Source of the DNA: Nocardioides kribbensis
GTDB taxonomy: Bacteria > Actinomycetota > Actinomycetes > Propionibacteriales > Nocardioidaceae
Length of the DNA stretch: 64,000 bases
Assembly (NCBI RefSeq): GCF_015070375.1
Contig: NZ_JADCLL010000004.1
Coordinates: forward strand, 1 to 64,000
Reading direction: 5' to 3'
The notes under the pieces are model-generated. The model saw nothing but the letters and a program-made list of their open reading frames with translations. It was not told the DNA's origin and searched no databases. Shown in pieces: positions 17,361-36,606 of this stretch (positions within the stretch are counted from its first letter, which is position 1; every line of letters starts with the position of its first letter). The translations under genes were made by a program, and so were the position numbers.

Positions 17361-19882
17361 CCGCGCTGCCCGCCCCCGGTCCGCTCGGCACCCGGCCGGA
17401 GCCCGACCTCGACCTGCGCCTCGACCTCGACCTGCTGGGGGGCGACCACGGTGACGTCGCCCTCGTCGACGGCGAGCGCCTGGTCACCTACGGCGAGCTC
17501 GCCGGGCTGGTCGCGGCCCGGGCCGCCGCCCTCGGCGCGACCCGACGGCTCCTCGCCGTCCGCGCCCGCAACGACCTCGACTCCGTCGTCGACCTCCTCG
17601 CCGCGTGGGCCCGGCGCCTCCCCGTCGTCCTGCTGGGGGCCGACGACGCCGCACGCCACCGCGAGGTGGAGGAGCGCTTCCTCGGGGCCGGCGACGAGGA
17701 CCTCCACCCCGACCTGGCCCTGCTCCTGTCGACCTCGGGCTCGACCGGGTCGCCCAAGCTCGTGCGGCTCTCGCGCGCCAACGTCCTGGCCAACGCCGAC
17801 AGCATCGCCTCCTACCTCGCTCTCACCACCGAGGACCGCGCCATCACCTCGCTGCCGATCCACTACTGCTACGGCCTGTCGGTGCTGACCTCCCACCTGC
17901 GGGCCGGTGCGGCCGTGGTGCTGACCGGTCTCTCGGTCACCGACGAGTGCTTCTGGCGCCTCGCCCGTCGCCACCGCGTCACCAGCCTGGCCGGCGTGCC
18001 CCACACCTTCGACCTGCTGGACGCCTCGGGGTTCGCCGAGCGCGACCTGCCCGACCTGCGCTACCTCACCCAGGCCGGCGGGCGGCTCGCTCCCGCCACG
18101 GTCCGGCGCTTCGCCGACCTCGGTCGACGACGCGGGTGGGACCTCTTCGTCATGTACGGCGCCACCGAGGCCACCGCCCGCATGGCCTATCTCCCGCCCC
18201 ACCTCGCCGCGAGCCGGCCCGACGCCATCGGGCTGCCGGTGCCCGGCGGCGACCTGCGTCTCGCGCCGGTCGAGGGCCAGGACCTCCCCGACGGCGTCGG
18301 GGAGCTCGTCTACTCCGGGCCCAACGTGATGATGGGCTACGCCCTGGAGCGCGGCGACCTCGCGCGGGGCGGCGAGCTCGACGAGCTGCGCACCGGCGAC
18401 CTCGGCCGGCAGTCCGACGACGGGCTGTGGGAGGTCGTGGGGCGCCTCGACCGCCACGTCAAGCTCTTCGGGCTGCGCCTCGACCTCGGACGCCTCGAGG
18501 AGGTGTGCACCGTCCCCGTCCGCCTGGTGGAGCACGACGGCCGGCTCCACGCGTTCGTCGACCGCCCCCGGTCGGCGGCAGCGGCACGCGCGTCGCTGCG
18601 GGCGGCCACCGGCCTCCCCCACGGGGCCGTGGTGGTGCACACGCTGGCCGCGGTGCCGCTCACCTCGAGCGGCAAGGTCGACCACGCGGCCCTGCGCCGC
18701 CACGCCGCCTCCACGGCCCGGGAGGCCTCGGCGCACGACGAGGGGGCAGGCCCGGTCACCGCCGAGCGTCTGCGCGACCTCTACGCCGTCGTGCTCGGTC
18801 GGCCCGACGCCACGACCGGCGACAGCTTCGTCGACCTCGGCGGCGACTCACTGGCCTTCGTGGAGACCTCCACGCGACTCGCCGGCCTGCTCGGCGACCT
18901 CCCGGCGCACTGGCCGCACCTGACCCCCGTCGAGCTAGCGCGCCGGACGCGTCCCGTGCGGATGTGGACCACCCTCCTCGAGGTGCCGACGGTCCTGCGC
19001 GCCGCGGCGATCCTGGCCATCGTCGCGTCCCACACCGACCTGGTGGACCTCATGGGCGGCGCCCACGTGCTGCTGGCGGTCGCGGGCTACAACGTCGCGC
19101 GCTTCGCGCTGCCGGTGGAGGGACGGCGCCGCAGGACCCGCGCGATCCTCGCCACGGTCGCGGCGTTCGCCGTACCGGCCTCGGTCTGGATCCTCGTGGC
19201 CGGGGCGGTCACCGGCGACTACCGCCCCACGACAGCGCTCTACCTCAACCAGCTCCTCGGGCCCGACCGGTGGACCGACGACTGGGAGTTCTGGTTCCTC
19301 GAGGTCCTGGTGTGGAGCCTGCTCGCGCTGGCCGCCCTCCTCGCCGTGCCCGCCGTCGACCGGTGGCAGCGGGCGCACCGCTTCGCGGCCGCGATGGCCG
19401 CCGTGGTGGGCACCGTCGCGCTCCGCTTCGTGCTCGTGGGGTGGAGCACCGCCTCGCTGCAGGAGTACGCCGTCGCGACGGCCGCCTTCTGCGTCGCGCT
19501 GGGGTGGGCCGCCGCGGAGGCCCGGACCCCGGCGCAGCGGGCGGTCGTGGCGGCGGCGGTGGTCGTGGCCCTGGCGGGCTACTTCGGCGAGGACACGACC
19601 AGGCAGGTCGTCGCGGTGCTCGGCGTCGCGGCGCTCCTCCTGCGCCGGCCGGTGAGGGTGCCGACGCCGGTGGCGCGGCTGCTCGTGCCCGTCGCCCAGG
19701 CCTCGCTCTGGATCTACCTGACGCACTGGCAGGTCTACCCGCCCCTGGAGGACGCCGGGCACCCCTGGGCCGCCCTCGTGGCGAGCCTCGCGGTCGGCCT
19801 CGCCGCGGCACGGGCCCACCGGGTGCTCCTCGCGACGACGAGGCGGCCCGGACCACCTCGCGCCGCTACCCTTCGGCGGTGA
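17357..19882 (+). CDS. Adenylation domain - carrier protein - membrane acyltransferase fusion
   Basis: An 841-residue three-part protein. Residues about 1-455 are an AMP-forming ligase: phosphate loop STSGSTGSPK (about 125), GATEATAR, GELVYSGPNVMMGY, RTGDLG and the A10 Lys in TSSGKVDHAAL. Residues about 470-535 are a carrier domain with the phosphopantetheine Ser498 in DLGGDSLAF. From about 545 on, roughly ten transmembrane helices resemble the acyltransferase-3 family, with a candidate His559 in ASHTD after RAAAILAIV. It would activate an acyl or amino acid, load it on its own carrier and hand it to a membrane transferase, a one-polypeptide parallel to DltA-DltC-DltB. Its substrate is unknown; the ligase half looks more like acyl/aryl ligases than NRPS amino-acid domains. 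Coupled by GTGA to the iron ATPase. Confidence 0.75.
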   Translation: MTALPAPGPLGTRPEPDLDLRLDLDLLGGDHGDVALVDGERLVTYGELAGLVAARAAALGATRRLLAVRARNDLDSVVDLLAAWARRLPVVLLGADDAARHREVEERFLGAGDEDLHPDLALLLSTSGSTGSPKLVRLSRANVLANADSIASYLALTTEDRAITSLPIHYCYGLSVLTSHLRAGAAVVLTGLSVTDECFWRLARRHRVTSLAGVPHTFDLLDASGFAERDLPDLRYLTQAGGRLAPATVRRFADLGRRRGWDLFVMYGATEATARMAYLPPHLAASRPDAIGLPVPGGDLRLAPVEGQDLPDGVGELVYSGPNVMMGYALERGDLARGGELDELRTGDLGRQSDDGLWEVVGRLDRHVKLFGLRLDLGRLEEVCTVPVRLVEHDGRLHAFVDRPRSAAAARASLRAATGLPHGAVVVHTLAAVPLTSSGKVDHAALRRHAASTAREASAHDEGAGPVTAERLRDLYAVVLGRPDATTGDSFVDLGGDSLAFVETSTRLAGLLGDLPAHWPHLTPVELARRTRPVRMWTTLLEVPTVLRAAAILAIVASHTDLVDLMGGAHVLLAVAGYNVARFALPVEGRRRRTRAILATVAAFAVPASVWILVAGAVTGDYRPTTALYLNQLLGPDRWTDDWEFWFLEVLVWSLLALAALLAVPAVDRWQRAHRFAAAMAAVVGTVALRFVLVGWSTASLQEYAVATAAFCVALGWAAAEARTPAQRAVVAAAVVVALAGYFGEDTTRQVVAVLGVAALLLRRPVRVPTPVARLLVPVAQASLWIYLTHWQVYPPLEDAGHPWAALVASLAVGLAAARAHRVLLATTRRPGPPRAATLRR

Positions 19883-20529
19883 CCCCACCCCTCGACGCCC
19901 CCGCGGCGCCCCCGTCCCACCGGGTCGCGGCTGCGCTCGACGTCGCGGTCAAGACCTTCCTGGTGCTGCTGCTGGTGGGCCTCGTGCTCCGACCCGATCT
20001 CGGCAACCTCGAGGGCAAGGGCGCCACCGAGCGCGCCATCGCCTCCCCCCTGCTCTCCTTCGCGCTCCCGGCGTGGTGGTGGCTGCGCGGCCGCGGGCGC
20101 ACCGACTTCCCCTGGATCGCGGACCTGCTCATCAGCATCACCTGCTTTTCCGACCTGCTGGGCAACCGCCTCGACCTCTACGACACCGTCCGACGCTTCG
20201 ACGACGTCGTCCACCTGGTCAACACCGGCCTCCTCACCGCGGCCTTCCTGATGCTTACCCTTCCCCGCCGGGCGACGCGCGGCCAGCACCTCGAGCGCGC
20301 TCTCGCCTTCGGCGCCACGGCCGCCCTGGCCTGGGAGCTGGCCGAGTACGCCGCCTTCCTCGCGACCTCCCAGGCCTCGGACCGCTACGCCGACACACTC
20401 GGTGACATGGCCCTGGGGGTCATCGGCTCCGCTGGTGCGGCGCTCCTCGTCCACCGAGCACGCGACGCACGGCCCGCAGCCGCCCCGCAGCGGCGCCCGG
20501 CCGCGCAGCATGAGCACATCGCCGTCTGA
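19879..20529 (+). CDS. DUF2238/YjdF-like integral membrane protein
   Basis: A 216-residue protein with about six transmembrane helices. The pattern DLLGNRLDLYDTVRRFDDVVHLVNTG, then WELAEYAAF, then DTLGDMALGVIGSAGAALL resembles the DUF2238/YjdF family (acidic and aromatic residues at helix ends). Function is unknown. The GTG start overlaps the fusion gene's stop, and its end overlaps the next ATG by 20 bp, so it belongs to the iron operon. Confidence 0.6.
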   Translation: MTPPLDAPAAPPSHRVAAALDVAVKTFLVLLLVGLVLRPDLGNLEGKGATERAIASPLLSFALPAWWWLRGRGRTDFPWIADLLISITCFSDLLGNRLDLYDTVRRFDDVVHLVNTGLLTAAFLMLTLPRRATRGQHLERALAFGATAALAWELAEYAAFLATSQASDRYADTLGDMALGVIGSAGAALLVHRARDARPAAAPQRRPAAQHEHIAV

Positions 20530-21529
20530 ACCTGGAGCGGTGCCTGCTCCGACCCGATCGCTGGTGGGGTGGTGCGACTCCCACCAGGTCGCGCTCTACC
20601 TCGTCGCGATGCTGGGCGGGGCGCTGCTCGGTCTCGCCGCCCCCCGGGCCGCCCCGTCGCTCGAGCACGCCATCAACCCGGTGCTGGCGCTGCTGCTCTT
20701 CGCGACCTTCCTGGGGGTGCCCCTCGTGGAGGTCGGCCGGGCGTTCGGCGACCTCCGCTTCCTCGCAGCGGTGCTGGGCGGCAACTTCCTGGTGGTGCCG
20801 CTCCTCGCCTTCGGGCTGTCGCGGTTCGTCGCCGACGACCGGGGGCTGACGCTCGGCGTGCTGCTGGTGCTGCTGACCCCGTGCATCGACTACGTCATCG
20901 TCTTCGCCGGCCTGGCCGGTGGCGCCCGGGCCCGACTGCTGGCGGCCGCGCCCCTGCTGATGCTCACGCAGGTGCTCCTCCTCCCGGCGTACCTCCTCCT
21001 CTTCGCGGGCGGCGACGTCCTCGCGGTCGTGGAGCCCGCGCCGTTCGTCGAGGCCTTCCTCGTCCTGATCGTGGTGCCGCTCGCCGCTGCGGCGCTCGTG
21101 CAGGCGCTGGGACGTCGCCACCGCTCCGGGCGCGCCTTCGAGCGAGCCACGGCCGGCGCCATGGTGCCGCTGATGATGCTCACGCTGACCGTCGTGATCG
21201 GGTCCCAGATCGCCGCGGTCGGCTCCGAGGCGCTGCAGCTGGCCCGCCTGGTGCCCCTCTACGCCGCCTTCGTCGTGCTCGCCGTGCCGGTCGGCCTGGT
21301 CGTGGGCCGGTCCGCCGGGCTCGACGTGCCGGGCACGCGGGCGGCCGTCTTCTCCGTGACGACCCGCAACTCGCTGGTCGTGCTGCCGCTGGCCCTCGCG
21401 CTGCCCGAGCCGCTCGCGCTCGCCCCGCTGGCCGTCGTCACCCAGACGATGGTCGAGCTGCTGGCCATGCTGGTCCTCGTACGGCTGGTCCCCCGGCTCG
21501 TGCCGTCCTGGCCGTCCCGTGCCCGGTAA
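20510..21529 (+). CDS. BASS/ACR3-superfamily membrane transporter
   Basis: A 339-residue protein with about ten helices of the bile acid:Na+ symporter/arsenite ACR3 superfamily. Recognisable are NPVLALLLFATFLGVPL near the start and LTPCIDYVIVFAGLAGG, which has the Pro-Cys position of ACR3-type transporters, and VFSVTTRNSLVVLPLALALP in the second half. Arsenite export is the usual annotation, but no ars genes are near. In this iron/peptide locus it may move an organic anion or precursor instead. It is the last gene before a gap of about 150 bp (21530-21678) in which I see no clear promoter. Confidence 0.7.
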   Translation: MSTSPSEPGAVPAPTRSLVGWCDSHQVALYLVAMLGGALLGLAAPRAAPSLEHAINPVLALLLFATFLGVPLVEVGRAFGDLRFLAAVLGGNFLVVPLLAFGLSRFVADDRGLTLGVLLVLLTPCIDYVIVFAGLAGGARARLLAAAPLLMLTQVLLLPAYLLLFAGGDVLAVVEPAPFVEAFLVLIVVPLAAAALVQALGRRHRSGRAFERATAGAMVPLMMLTLTVVIGSQIAAVGSEALQLARLVPLYAAFVVLAVPVGLVVGRSAGLDVPGTRAAVFSVTTRNSLVVLPLALALPEPLALAPLAVVTQTMVELLAMLVLVRLVPRLVPSWPSRAR

Positions 21530-21678
21530 CCGGTCACCGCTCGCCGGTAGTCGGTCGCTGCGGGCTCGTCGTCTGCTCCTTCGTCGCGGCGCTCGCAACG
21601 GATGGGTGCGAGGGCGGGTGACGTGGTCGACAGCCCCATTGCGTGATTAGCCGCCGCCTCACTGGTTCTCTGGATGAC

Positions 21679-22169
21679 ATGTCACCCAAGCGCGCCGCCC
21701 TGCTGTCCACCCTCGCGAGCGCGGCCCTGGTCGCGACCGGCGCCGGCGCCGCGCAGGCTGATGGGTCCCGCACCGACAGGTTCCCGGCCGACGGGCAGTC
21801 CCAGCTGGTCGGCCTGCAGCAGCAGGACGCCGACGGCAGCCAGCAGCTGGGCGTGCTCTCGACCTCGCACTCGGGTGAGCGGCGCCAGTCGCAGCTGCTC
21901 GGCGCCCAGCAGAGCTCGCGGGAGGGTCAGCAGCAGGCCGGCCTGCTCTCCCGGCAGTCCGACGACCGCGGGCGCACGCAGGACCAGCTGCTCGGCGCCC
22001 AGCAACAGGACTCCCGTGGCGACCAGCAGCAGCTCGGCCTCGCCCAGCAGCAGAGCGGAGGCCGCCAGCAGCAGCAGGCGGGGGCGCTGCAGGGCCAGCG
22101 CTCCGCGCCCACAGCGGCCACGCCCAGCACCCGCCTTGACCTCGCCGGTCTGATCGTCCTGGTCGTGCG

Positions 22170-22173
<4 letters not shown>
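21679..22173 (+). CDS. Secreted Gln-rich repeat protein coupled to the NRPS
   Basis: A 164-residue protein. A Sec signal peptide (about residues 1-27, ending GAAQA) is followed by seven or so imperfect repeats of about 14-17 residues built on Q-x-x-L-x-G-x-Q-Q-Q or Q-x-L-L-G-A-Q-Q, separated by polar D/S/R/G linkers. It has no Cys, and a C-terminal hydrophobic LDLAGLIVLVVR. I know no function for such a protein. ATG 21679 is preferred over 21643 because it gives a clean signal peptide. The stop overlaps the NRPS ATG, so it is made from the same message as the synthetase. Low-complexity ORF artefact is unlikely because the repeats vary in codon use and a signal peptide precedes them. Confidence 0.65.
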
Positions 22174-32429
<10,256 letters not shown>

Positions 32430-32517
32430 CGGCGCGGCCGCGAACCACCACGGTGCCCCGGCGACCCCGCGGCCACGACCACCCCACGCACCACCCGCAC
32501 CCCCGAGGAGGAGCGAG

Positions 32518-32721
32518 ATGACCAATCCGTTCGAGGACACCGACGCCCGCTACCACGTGCTCGTCAACGACGAGGGCCAGTACTCGCTGTGGCCCGTCTT
32601 CGTCGAGGTCCCCCAGGGCTGGCGCGCCGTGCTCGAGGACGCCACCCGCTCCGACGCCGTGGCCTGGGTAGAGGACAACTGGGACGACCCCACCACGCTG
32701 GGGGTCGCGGTCGGTGCCTGA
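32518..32721 (+). CDS. MbtH-like NRPS accessory protein
   Basis: A 67-residue MbtH-family protein that binds and activates NRPS adenylation domains. The family signature is intact: NPFEDTDARYHVLVNDEGQ, SLWP, the PQGW Trp and VEDNWDDP. A strong GAGGAGGAG Shine-Dalgarno precedes the ATG. It follows the NRPS by 88 bp and overlaps the exporter ATPase start by 8 bp. Confidence 0.95.
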   Translation: MTNPFEDTDARYHVLVNDEGQYSLWPVFVEVPQGWRAVLEDATRSDAVAWVEDNWDDPTTLGVAVGA

Positions 32722-33703
32722 GCATCGCGCCGCCCCCCTGCGTCCCGCCCTGCGCGCCACCGGCCTGAGGAAGCGCTTCGGCGACCACCAGGTCCTCGAC
32801 GGCGTCGACCTGGAGGTCGCCCCCGGCTCCGTGCACGCGCTGCTGGGCCCCAACGGAGCCGGCAAGACCACGACCGTCCGGATCGTCTGCGGGCTGTTGC
32901 GCGCTGACGAGGGCCGCGCCGAGATCGCCGGCCACGACGTCGTCGCCCACAGCCGCGCCGCGCGCGGCGCCCTGGGCTTGTCGGGCCAGTACGCCGCCGT
33001 CGACGAGCACCTCACCGGCTTCGAGAACCTGCACCTGCTCGGCCGCCTCTACGGCATGTCGCGCCGCCGGGCCGCGGAGCGCGCCGAGGAGCTGCTCGAC
33101 CGGTTCCGGCTCGACGACGTGGCCGGTCGCCGGGCGGGTCTCTACTCCGGAGGAATGCGCCGCCGTCTCGACCTCGCCGGCGCGCTCGTGGCGCGGCCCC
33201 AGGTGGTCGTGCTCGACGAGCCGACCACCGGCCTGGACCCCCGCAGCCGCCTGGACATGTGGGCCGTGATCGAGGACCTCCTCCTCGACGGCGTCGCCGT
33301 GCTGCTGACCACGCAGTACCTCGAGGAGGCCGACCGCCTCGCCGACCTGATCACCGTCATCGACCGCGGCGTCGTGATCGCCCGGGGCAGCGCCGAGGAG
33401 CTCAAGGAGCGCGTGCAGGGCGCGACCCTCGCCTTGCAGGTGCGCGACGGCGCAGGCCTCGCCCACGCCGCCCGCGCCCTCGGGGCCGTCGGGCTGGGCG
33501 AGCCGTGGGTCGACCACCGCACCGGTCGGGCCAGCATCGCCACCGACCGGGGACCCGAGGTCATGGCCGAGCTGCTCGCGCACCTCGCGCGCGTCGAGGT
33601 CGAGCTGGTCGACCTCGGTCTGCACCGCAGCTCCCTCGACGACGTCTTCCTCGCCCTCACCGGGCACGGCGCCGAGACCACCACGGACGGAGACCCCGTA
33701 TGA
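32714..33703 (+). CDS. DrrA-type ABC exporter ATPase
   Basis: A 329-residue ATPase of the daunorubicin-resistance (DrrA) subfamily. Walker A GPNGAGKTT, the YSGGMRRRLDLAGAL signature, Walker B VVLDEPTTGLD and the switch region TTQYLEEADRLAD are all DrrA-like. The C-terminal about 90 residues fit the DrrA regulatory domain. GTG 32714 starts inside the end of the MbtH gene; the stop overlaps the permease ATG. Probably exports the NRPS product. Confidence 0.9.
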   Translation: MPEHRAAPLRPALRATGLRKRFGDHQVLDGVDLEVAPGSVHALLGPNGAGKTTTVRIVCGLLRADEGRAEIAGHDVVAHSRAARGALGLSGQYAAVDEHLTGFENLHLLGRLYGMSRRRAAERAEELLDRFRLDDVAGRRAGLYSGGMRRRLDLAGALVARPQVVVLDEPTTGLDPRSRLDMWAVIEDLLLDGVAVLLTTQYLEEADRLADLITVIDRGVVIARGSAEELKERVQGATLALQVRDGAGLAHAARALGAVGLGEPWVDHRTGRASIATDRGPEVMAELLAHLARVEVELVDLGLHRSSLDDVFLALTGHGAETTTDGDPV

Positions 33704-34551
33704 GCACCCGCACCGAGACCCGCACCGACGTGACGTCGGAGGCCACGCTGCTCGCCGCCGGGGCCGAGACGCTGCGCAACGGCTTCGTGCTGACCGGTCG
33801 CAACATGCGCCACGTGGCCCGCATCCCCGGCCGCATCACCACGGGGCTGGTGCAGCCGGTCATGTTCGTGGTGCTCTTCGCCTTCGTCTTCGGTGGCAGC
33901 CTCGGGGGCGAGGACTACCGCCGGTTCCTCATGGCCGGCATCTTCGCCCAGAGCATGGTCTTCAACGCCTCCTTCACGACCGTCGGCCTGGCCAACGATC
34001 TCCAGAAGGGCATCGTCGAGCGGTTCCGGTCGCTGCCGATGTCGCCCCTGGCGGTCATCCTGGGCCGCACCACCTCCGACATGGTGGTCGGCGTCGCCAC
34101 CCTCGTGGTCACCGCACTGTGCGGCCTGGCCGTCGGCTGGCGCGTCGAAGGCTCGGCGGCCGACGCCGCGCTCGCCTTCCTCGTGCTGGTGCTCTTCGGC
34201 TTCGCGATGTCCTGGGTCGGCGCCACGGTAGGTGTCTTCGCCCGCACCGTCGAGGTCGCCCAGAGCGCAGGCCTGATCTGGCTCTTCCCGCTCTCGCTCA
34301 TCTCCACCGCCTTCGTGTCGGCCGAGAACATGCCCACCCCGCTGCGCGAGTTCGCCGCGTGGAACCCCGTCTCCGCCGTCGCCACCTCGGTGCGCGACCT
34401 GCTGGGCAATCCCACGCCGGCCACGCTGCCCCAGCCCGACACCTGGTCCCTGCAGCACCCGACGCTCTACGCCGTGCTGTCGTCGCTGGCGGTGCTGGCG
34501 GTGTTCATGCCGCTGGTGCTGGCCCGCTACAAGCGACTGACGCGGGGGTGA
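33700..34551 (+). CDS. DrrB-type ABC exporter permease
   Basis: A 283-residue ABC-2 permease with six transmembrane helices. The cytoplasmic N-terminus ending in LTGRNMRHVARIPGRI, the DLQKGIVERFRSLPMSPLA loop and NPVSAVATSVRDLLGNP are typical of DrrB homologues. It pairs with the upstream ATPase. Its stop overlaps the next GTG, tying export to carrier-protein activation on one message. Confidence 0.9.
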   Translation: MSTRTETRTDVTSEATLLAAGAETLRNGFVLTGRNMRHVARIPGRITTGLVQPVMFVVLFAFVFGGSLGGEDYRRFLMAGIFAQSMVFNASFTTVGLANDLQKGIVERFRSLPMSPLAVILGRTTSDMVVGVATLVVTALCGLAVGWRVEGSAADAALAFLVLVLFGFAMSWVGATVGVFARTVEVAQSAGLIWLFPLSLISTAFVSAENMPTPLREFAAWNPVSAVATSVRDLLGNPTPATLPQPDTWSLQHPTLYAVLSSLAVLAVFMPLVLARYKRLTRG

Positions 34552-35087
34552 TCGCATCGCCCCGTGACGCAGGGAGCGGCGCCGGGACCACCGCCGGGAT
34601 CGACGGGATCGACGGGATCGCCGTCAGGCTCGCCCCGGCGGGCACGTCGCCGTACGCCCTGCTGGGCGCGCTCGGCGCGGGGCGGGTGACCCGTCGCCCC
34701 GGCGCGGCCCCGGCGGCCGAGCACGGGCACGTCAGCGTCTCGCGCACCGACGGGCTCGTGGCGGTCGCCCTCTCCTCGCGACCGGTGGGCATCGACGTCG
34801 AGCGGGTGCGCCCGCTGCCCGATCTCGAGCAAGTCGTGCGCGACCACCTCGGCGCCGCCGATGCCGCAGCCGTGCACGGCGCCGACGACCCGGTCGGGGC
34901 CTTCTACGAGGTGTGGACGCGCCTGGAGGCGCTGCTGAAGGCCGAGGGCGTCGGGATCCTCGACGGTCTCGACCCGGCCCCCGCGGTGCGCGCGCGGTGG
35001 CGGATCACCCCGCTCGACGCCGGGCCCGACCACCGCGCGGCCCTGGCGCACCCCGCCGACCGGTCCGCGGCGGGACCCGGCACGTAA
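34548..35087 (+). CDS. 4'-phosphopantetheinyl transferase (short type)
   Basis: A 179-residue PPTase that would convert the NRPS carrier domains, and that of the membrane fusion protein, to their holo forms. The Mg-binding motif GIDVERV (Asp83) and the second motif WTRLEALLKAEG (Glu127, Lys131) are visible; the usual WxxKEA has a Leu in place of the first Lys (RLEALLK). It is shorter than Sfp (about 225). The N-terminus is low-complexity (GIDGIDGI from a repeated gatcgacgg). GTGA overlap with the permease. It ends the iron/NRPS block. Confidence 0.82.
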   Translation: MIASPRDAGSGAGTTAGIDGIDGIAVRLAPAGTSPYALLGALGAGRVTRRPGAAPAAEHGHVSVSRTDGLVAVALSSRPVGIDVERVRPLPDLEQVVRDHLGAADAAAVHGADDPVGAFYEVWTRLEALLKAEGVGILDGLDPAPAVRARWRITPLDAGPDHRAALAHPADRSAAGPGT

Positions 35088-35166
35088 CACGACGCTTACG
35101 CGTGGCGCCGCGGATCGTCTTCCGCGCGAAACCACCCGGCAACACCGCGGGCGTTGGCTTCTCGCC

Positions 35167-35997
35167 ATGACCCGCACCGCCCACCGCGACGCCCACCGGC
35201 ACATCGGCCGGCTCCCGGCGTACGGCTTCTACGGCGGCCCGCCGATCAGTCCCGACACCACGGCGCTGGAGACCGTGGCCGAGCTCGTCGCGACCCTCGA
35301 CGCCGAGGGCACCGAGCGGGCGCTGGTGCTGCCCAACTACGGCGTGCCGGACCCCGCGGTGGCCTTCGGGCTCAACCACCTCGCCCTCGAGGCGGCGCAG
35401 CGCGACGACCGCGTGCGCTGCGGCCTGTGGGTGAGCCCGCAGCAGAGCGACGCGGCGCGCAACGACGAGGCCCTCGCCCTGGCCAGCGAGGACGGCGTGG
35501 TCGCGCTCAAGACCAGCTTCCTGCTGGGCGGGGCGCCCGACGACCCCGGCTGCGCCGAGCAGCTCGAGCGGATGTTCACCACCGCCGCCGAGCTCGACCT
35601 CGTCGTGCACGTGCACACCTCGCCGGGCGCCGCCTCCGACGTCGAGCGGATCGGCCGGCTCGTGGAGGCCTACGGCGACGCCACCAAGATCCACCTCGTG
35701 CACCTGGGCGGGGGCATGAGCGGCCACCTCAAGCTCGTCGGCGGCCTCTTCTTCGACTGGATTGAGGCCGGCAAGCAGGTCTACACCGACACCAGCTGGG
35801 CCATCGGCTTCGCGCCGGCCTGGTTGGCCCAGGAGATCGAGCGCCGCGGCGTGGGCCACGACCGGGTCCTCTTCGCCACCGACGCCCCCTGGGGCGACTT
35901 CGCCGGTGAGCACGCCCGCCTGGCCGCGGCGGCGGGCGACGGCGCGCTCGCCGAGGCCTTCTTCCACGCCAACTTCGACGCCCTCTACGGCACCTGA
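35167..35997 (+). CDS. Amidohydrolase-family protein, first gene of Nit1C-type cluster
   Basis: A 276-residue metal-dependent TIM-barrel hydrolase of the amidohydrolase_2 type. Candidate metal/active residues sit in DAHRHIG near the N-terminus, VVHVHTSPG, HLVHLGGG and FATDAPWGD (C-terminal Asp). The substrate is unknown; similar genes sit at the start of the MSMEG_057x-like nitrilase clusters. The ATG is 79 bp past the PPTase stop, and this gap should contain the cluster promoter. Confidence 0.75.
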   Translation: MTRTAHRDAHRHIGRLPAYGFYGGPPISPDTTALETVAELVATLDAEGTERALVLPNYGVPDPAVAFGLNHLALEAAQRDDRVRCGLWVSPQQSDAARNDEALALASEDGVVALKTSFLLGGAPDDPGCAEQLERMFTTAAELDLVVHVHTSPGAASDVERIGRLVEAYGDATKIHLVHLGGGMSGHLKLVGGLFFDWIEAGKQVYTDTSWAIGFAPAWLAQEIERRGVGHDRVLFATDAPWGDFAGEHARLAAAAGDGALAEAFFHANFDALYGT

Positions 35998-36069
35998 GAC
36001 CCCACAGCACCACCTGCACCACCCGCACCACCACCACCCCAGCCCCGCACCCCGACCGAGGAGCAGCAC

Positions 36070-36594
36070 ATGTCCGTGTTCGACGACGAGATCCTGGCCG
36101 CGATGGAGAAGTCCCGCTCGGAGATCCCCCACCCCAGCCAGGAGAAGGGCACCAACCTCTACGGCTCGACCAAGCTCTTCCCCGACTACCAGGCCAGCGA
36201 GGGACAGTCCTGGCTCACCTTGGTGCACGGCATCCCCCACGAGTCGTCGGTGTCGTTCGTGGCGGTCCTCCAGACCACCCGCGCGCTGCGCAAGGGCTTC
36301 GACGCCACCCTCTACTTCTACGGCCCCGGCGCCCTGGCCTGCGCCGACACCCGCGGCTTCCCCACCACCGGCGACGTCGCCTTCCCCGGCAACCAGAACA
36401 TGAACGACGCCATCAAGACCTTCATCGCCGAGGGCGGCACGGTGCTGTGCTGCCGCTTCGGGATGGCCCTGCACGGCCAGCGCGAGGAGGACCTCATCGA
36501 GGGCGTGATCCCCTGCCACCCGCTCGACGTGCAGGACGCCGTCATCCACTTCGCCAACAAGGGCGCCATCATCAACTCCGTCTACAACCTCTGA
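36070..36594 (+). CDS. MSMEG_0572/Sll0783-family Nit1C protein
   Basis: A 174-residue cytoplasmic protein matching the conserved small protein of Nit1C clusters (MSMEG_0572-like, related to cyanobacterial Sll0783, a nitrogen-starvation response protein). The sequence ATLYFYGPGAL, NMNDAIKTFIAEGG, then VLCCRFGMALHG with adjacent Cys recalls DsrE/F-like folds. Biochemical role unknown. A CGAGGAGCA Shine-Dalgarno precedes the ATG. Confidence 0.8.
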   Translation: MSVFDDEILAAMEKSRSEIPHPSQEKGTNLYGSTKLFPDYQASEGQSWLTLVHGIPHESSVSFVAVLQTTRALRKGFDATLYFYGPGALACADTRGFPTTGDVAFPGNQNMNDAIKTFIAEGGTVLCCRFGMALHGQREEDLIEGVIPCHPLDVQDAVIHFANKGAIINSVYNL

Positions 36595-36606
36595 GCGGCT
36601 GACGTC

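Noticed and set aside
20510..21529. Arsenic-resistance locus
   Set aside because: The protein has ACR3-like traits, but no ArsR, ArsC or ArsD homologue is nearby and it overlaps iron-operon genes.
21530..21678. A second iron box before the Gln-rich protein and NRPS
   Set aside because: GATTAGCCGCCGCCTCAC has a TTAG start, but the rest does not follow the iron-box consensus. Iron control of the NRPS itself may depend on read-through from 13.66 kb.
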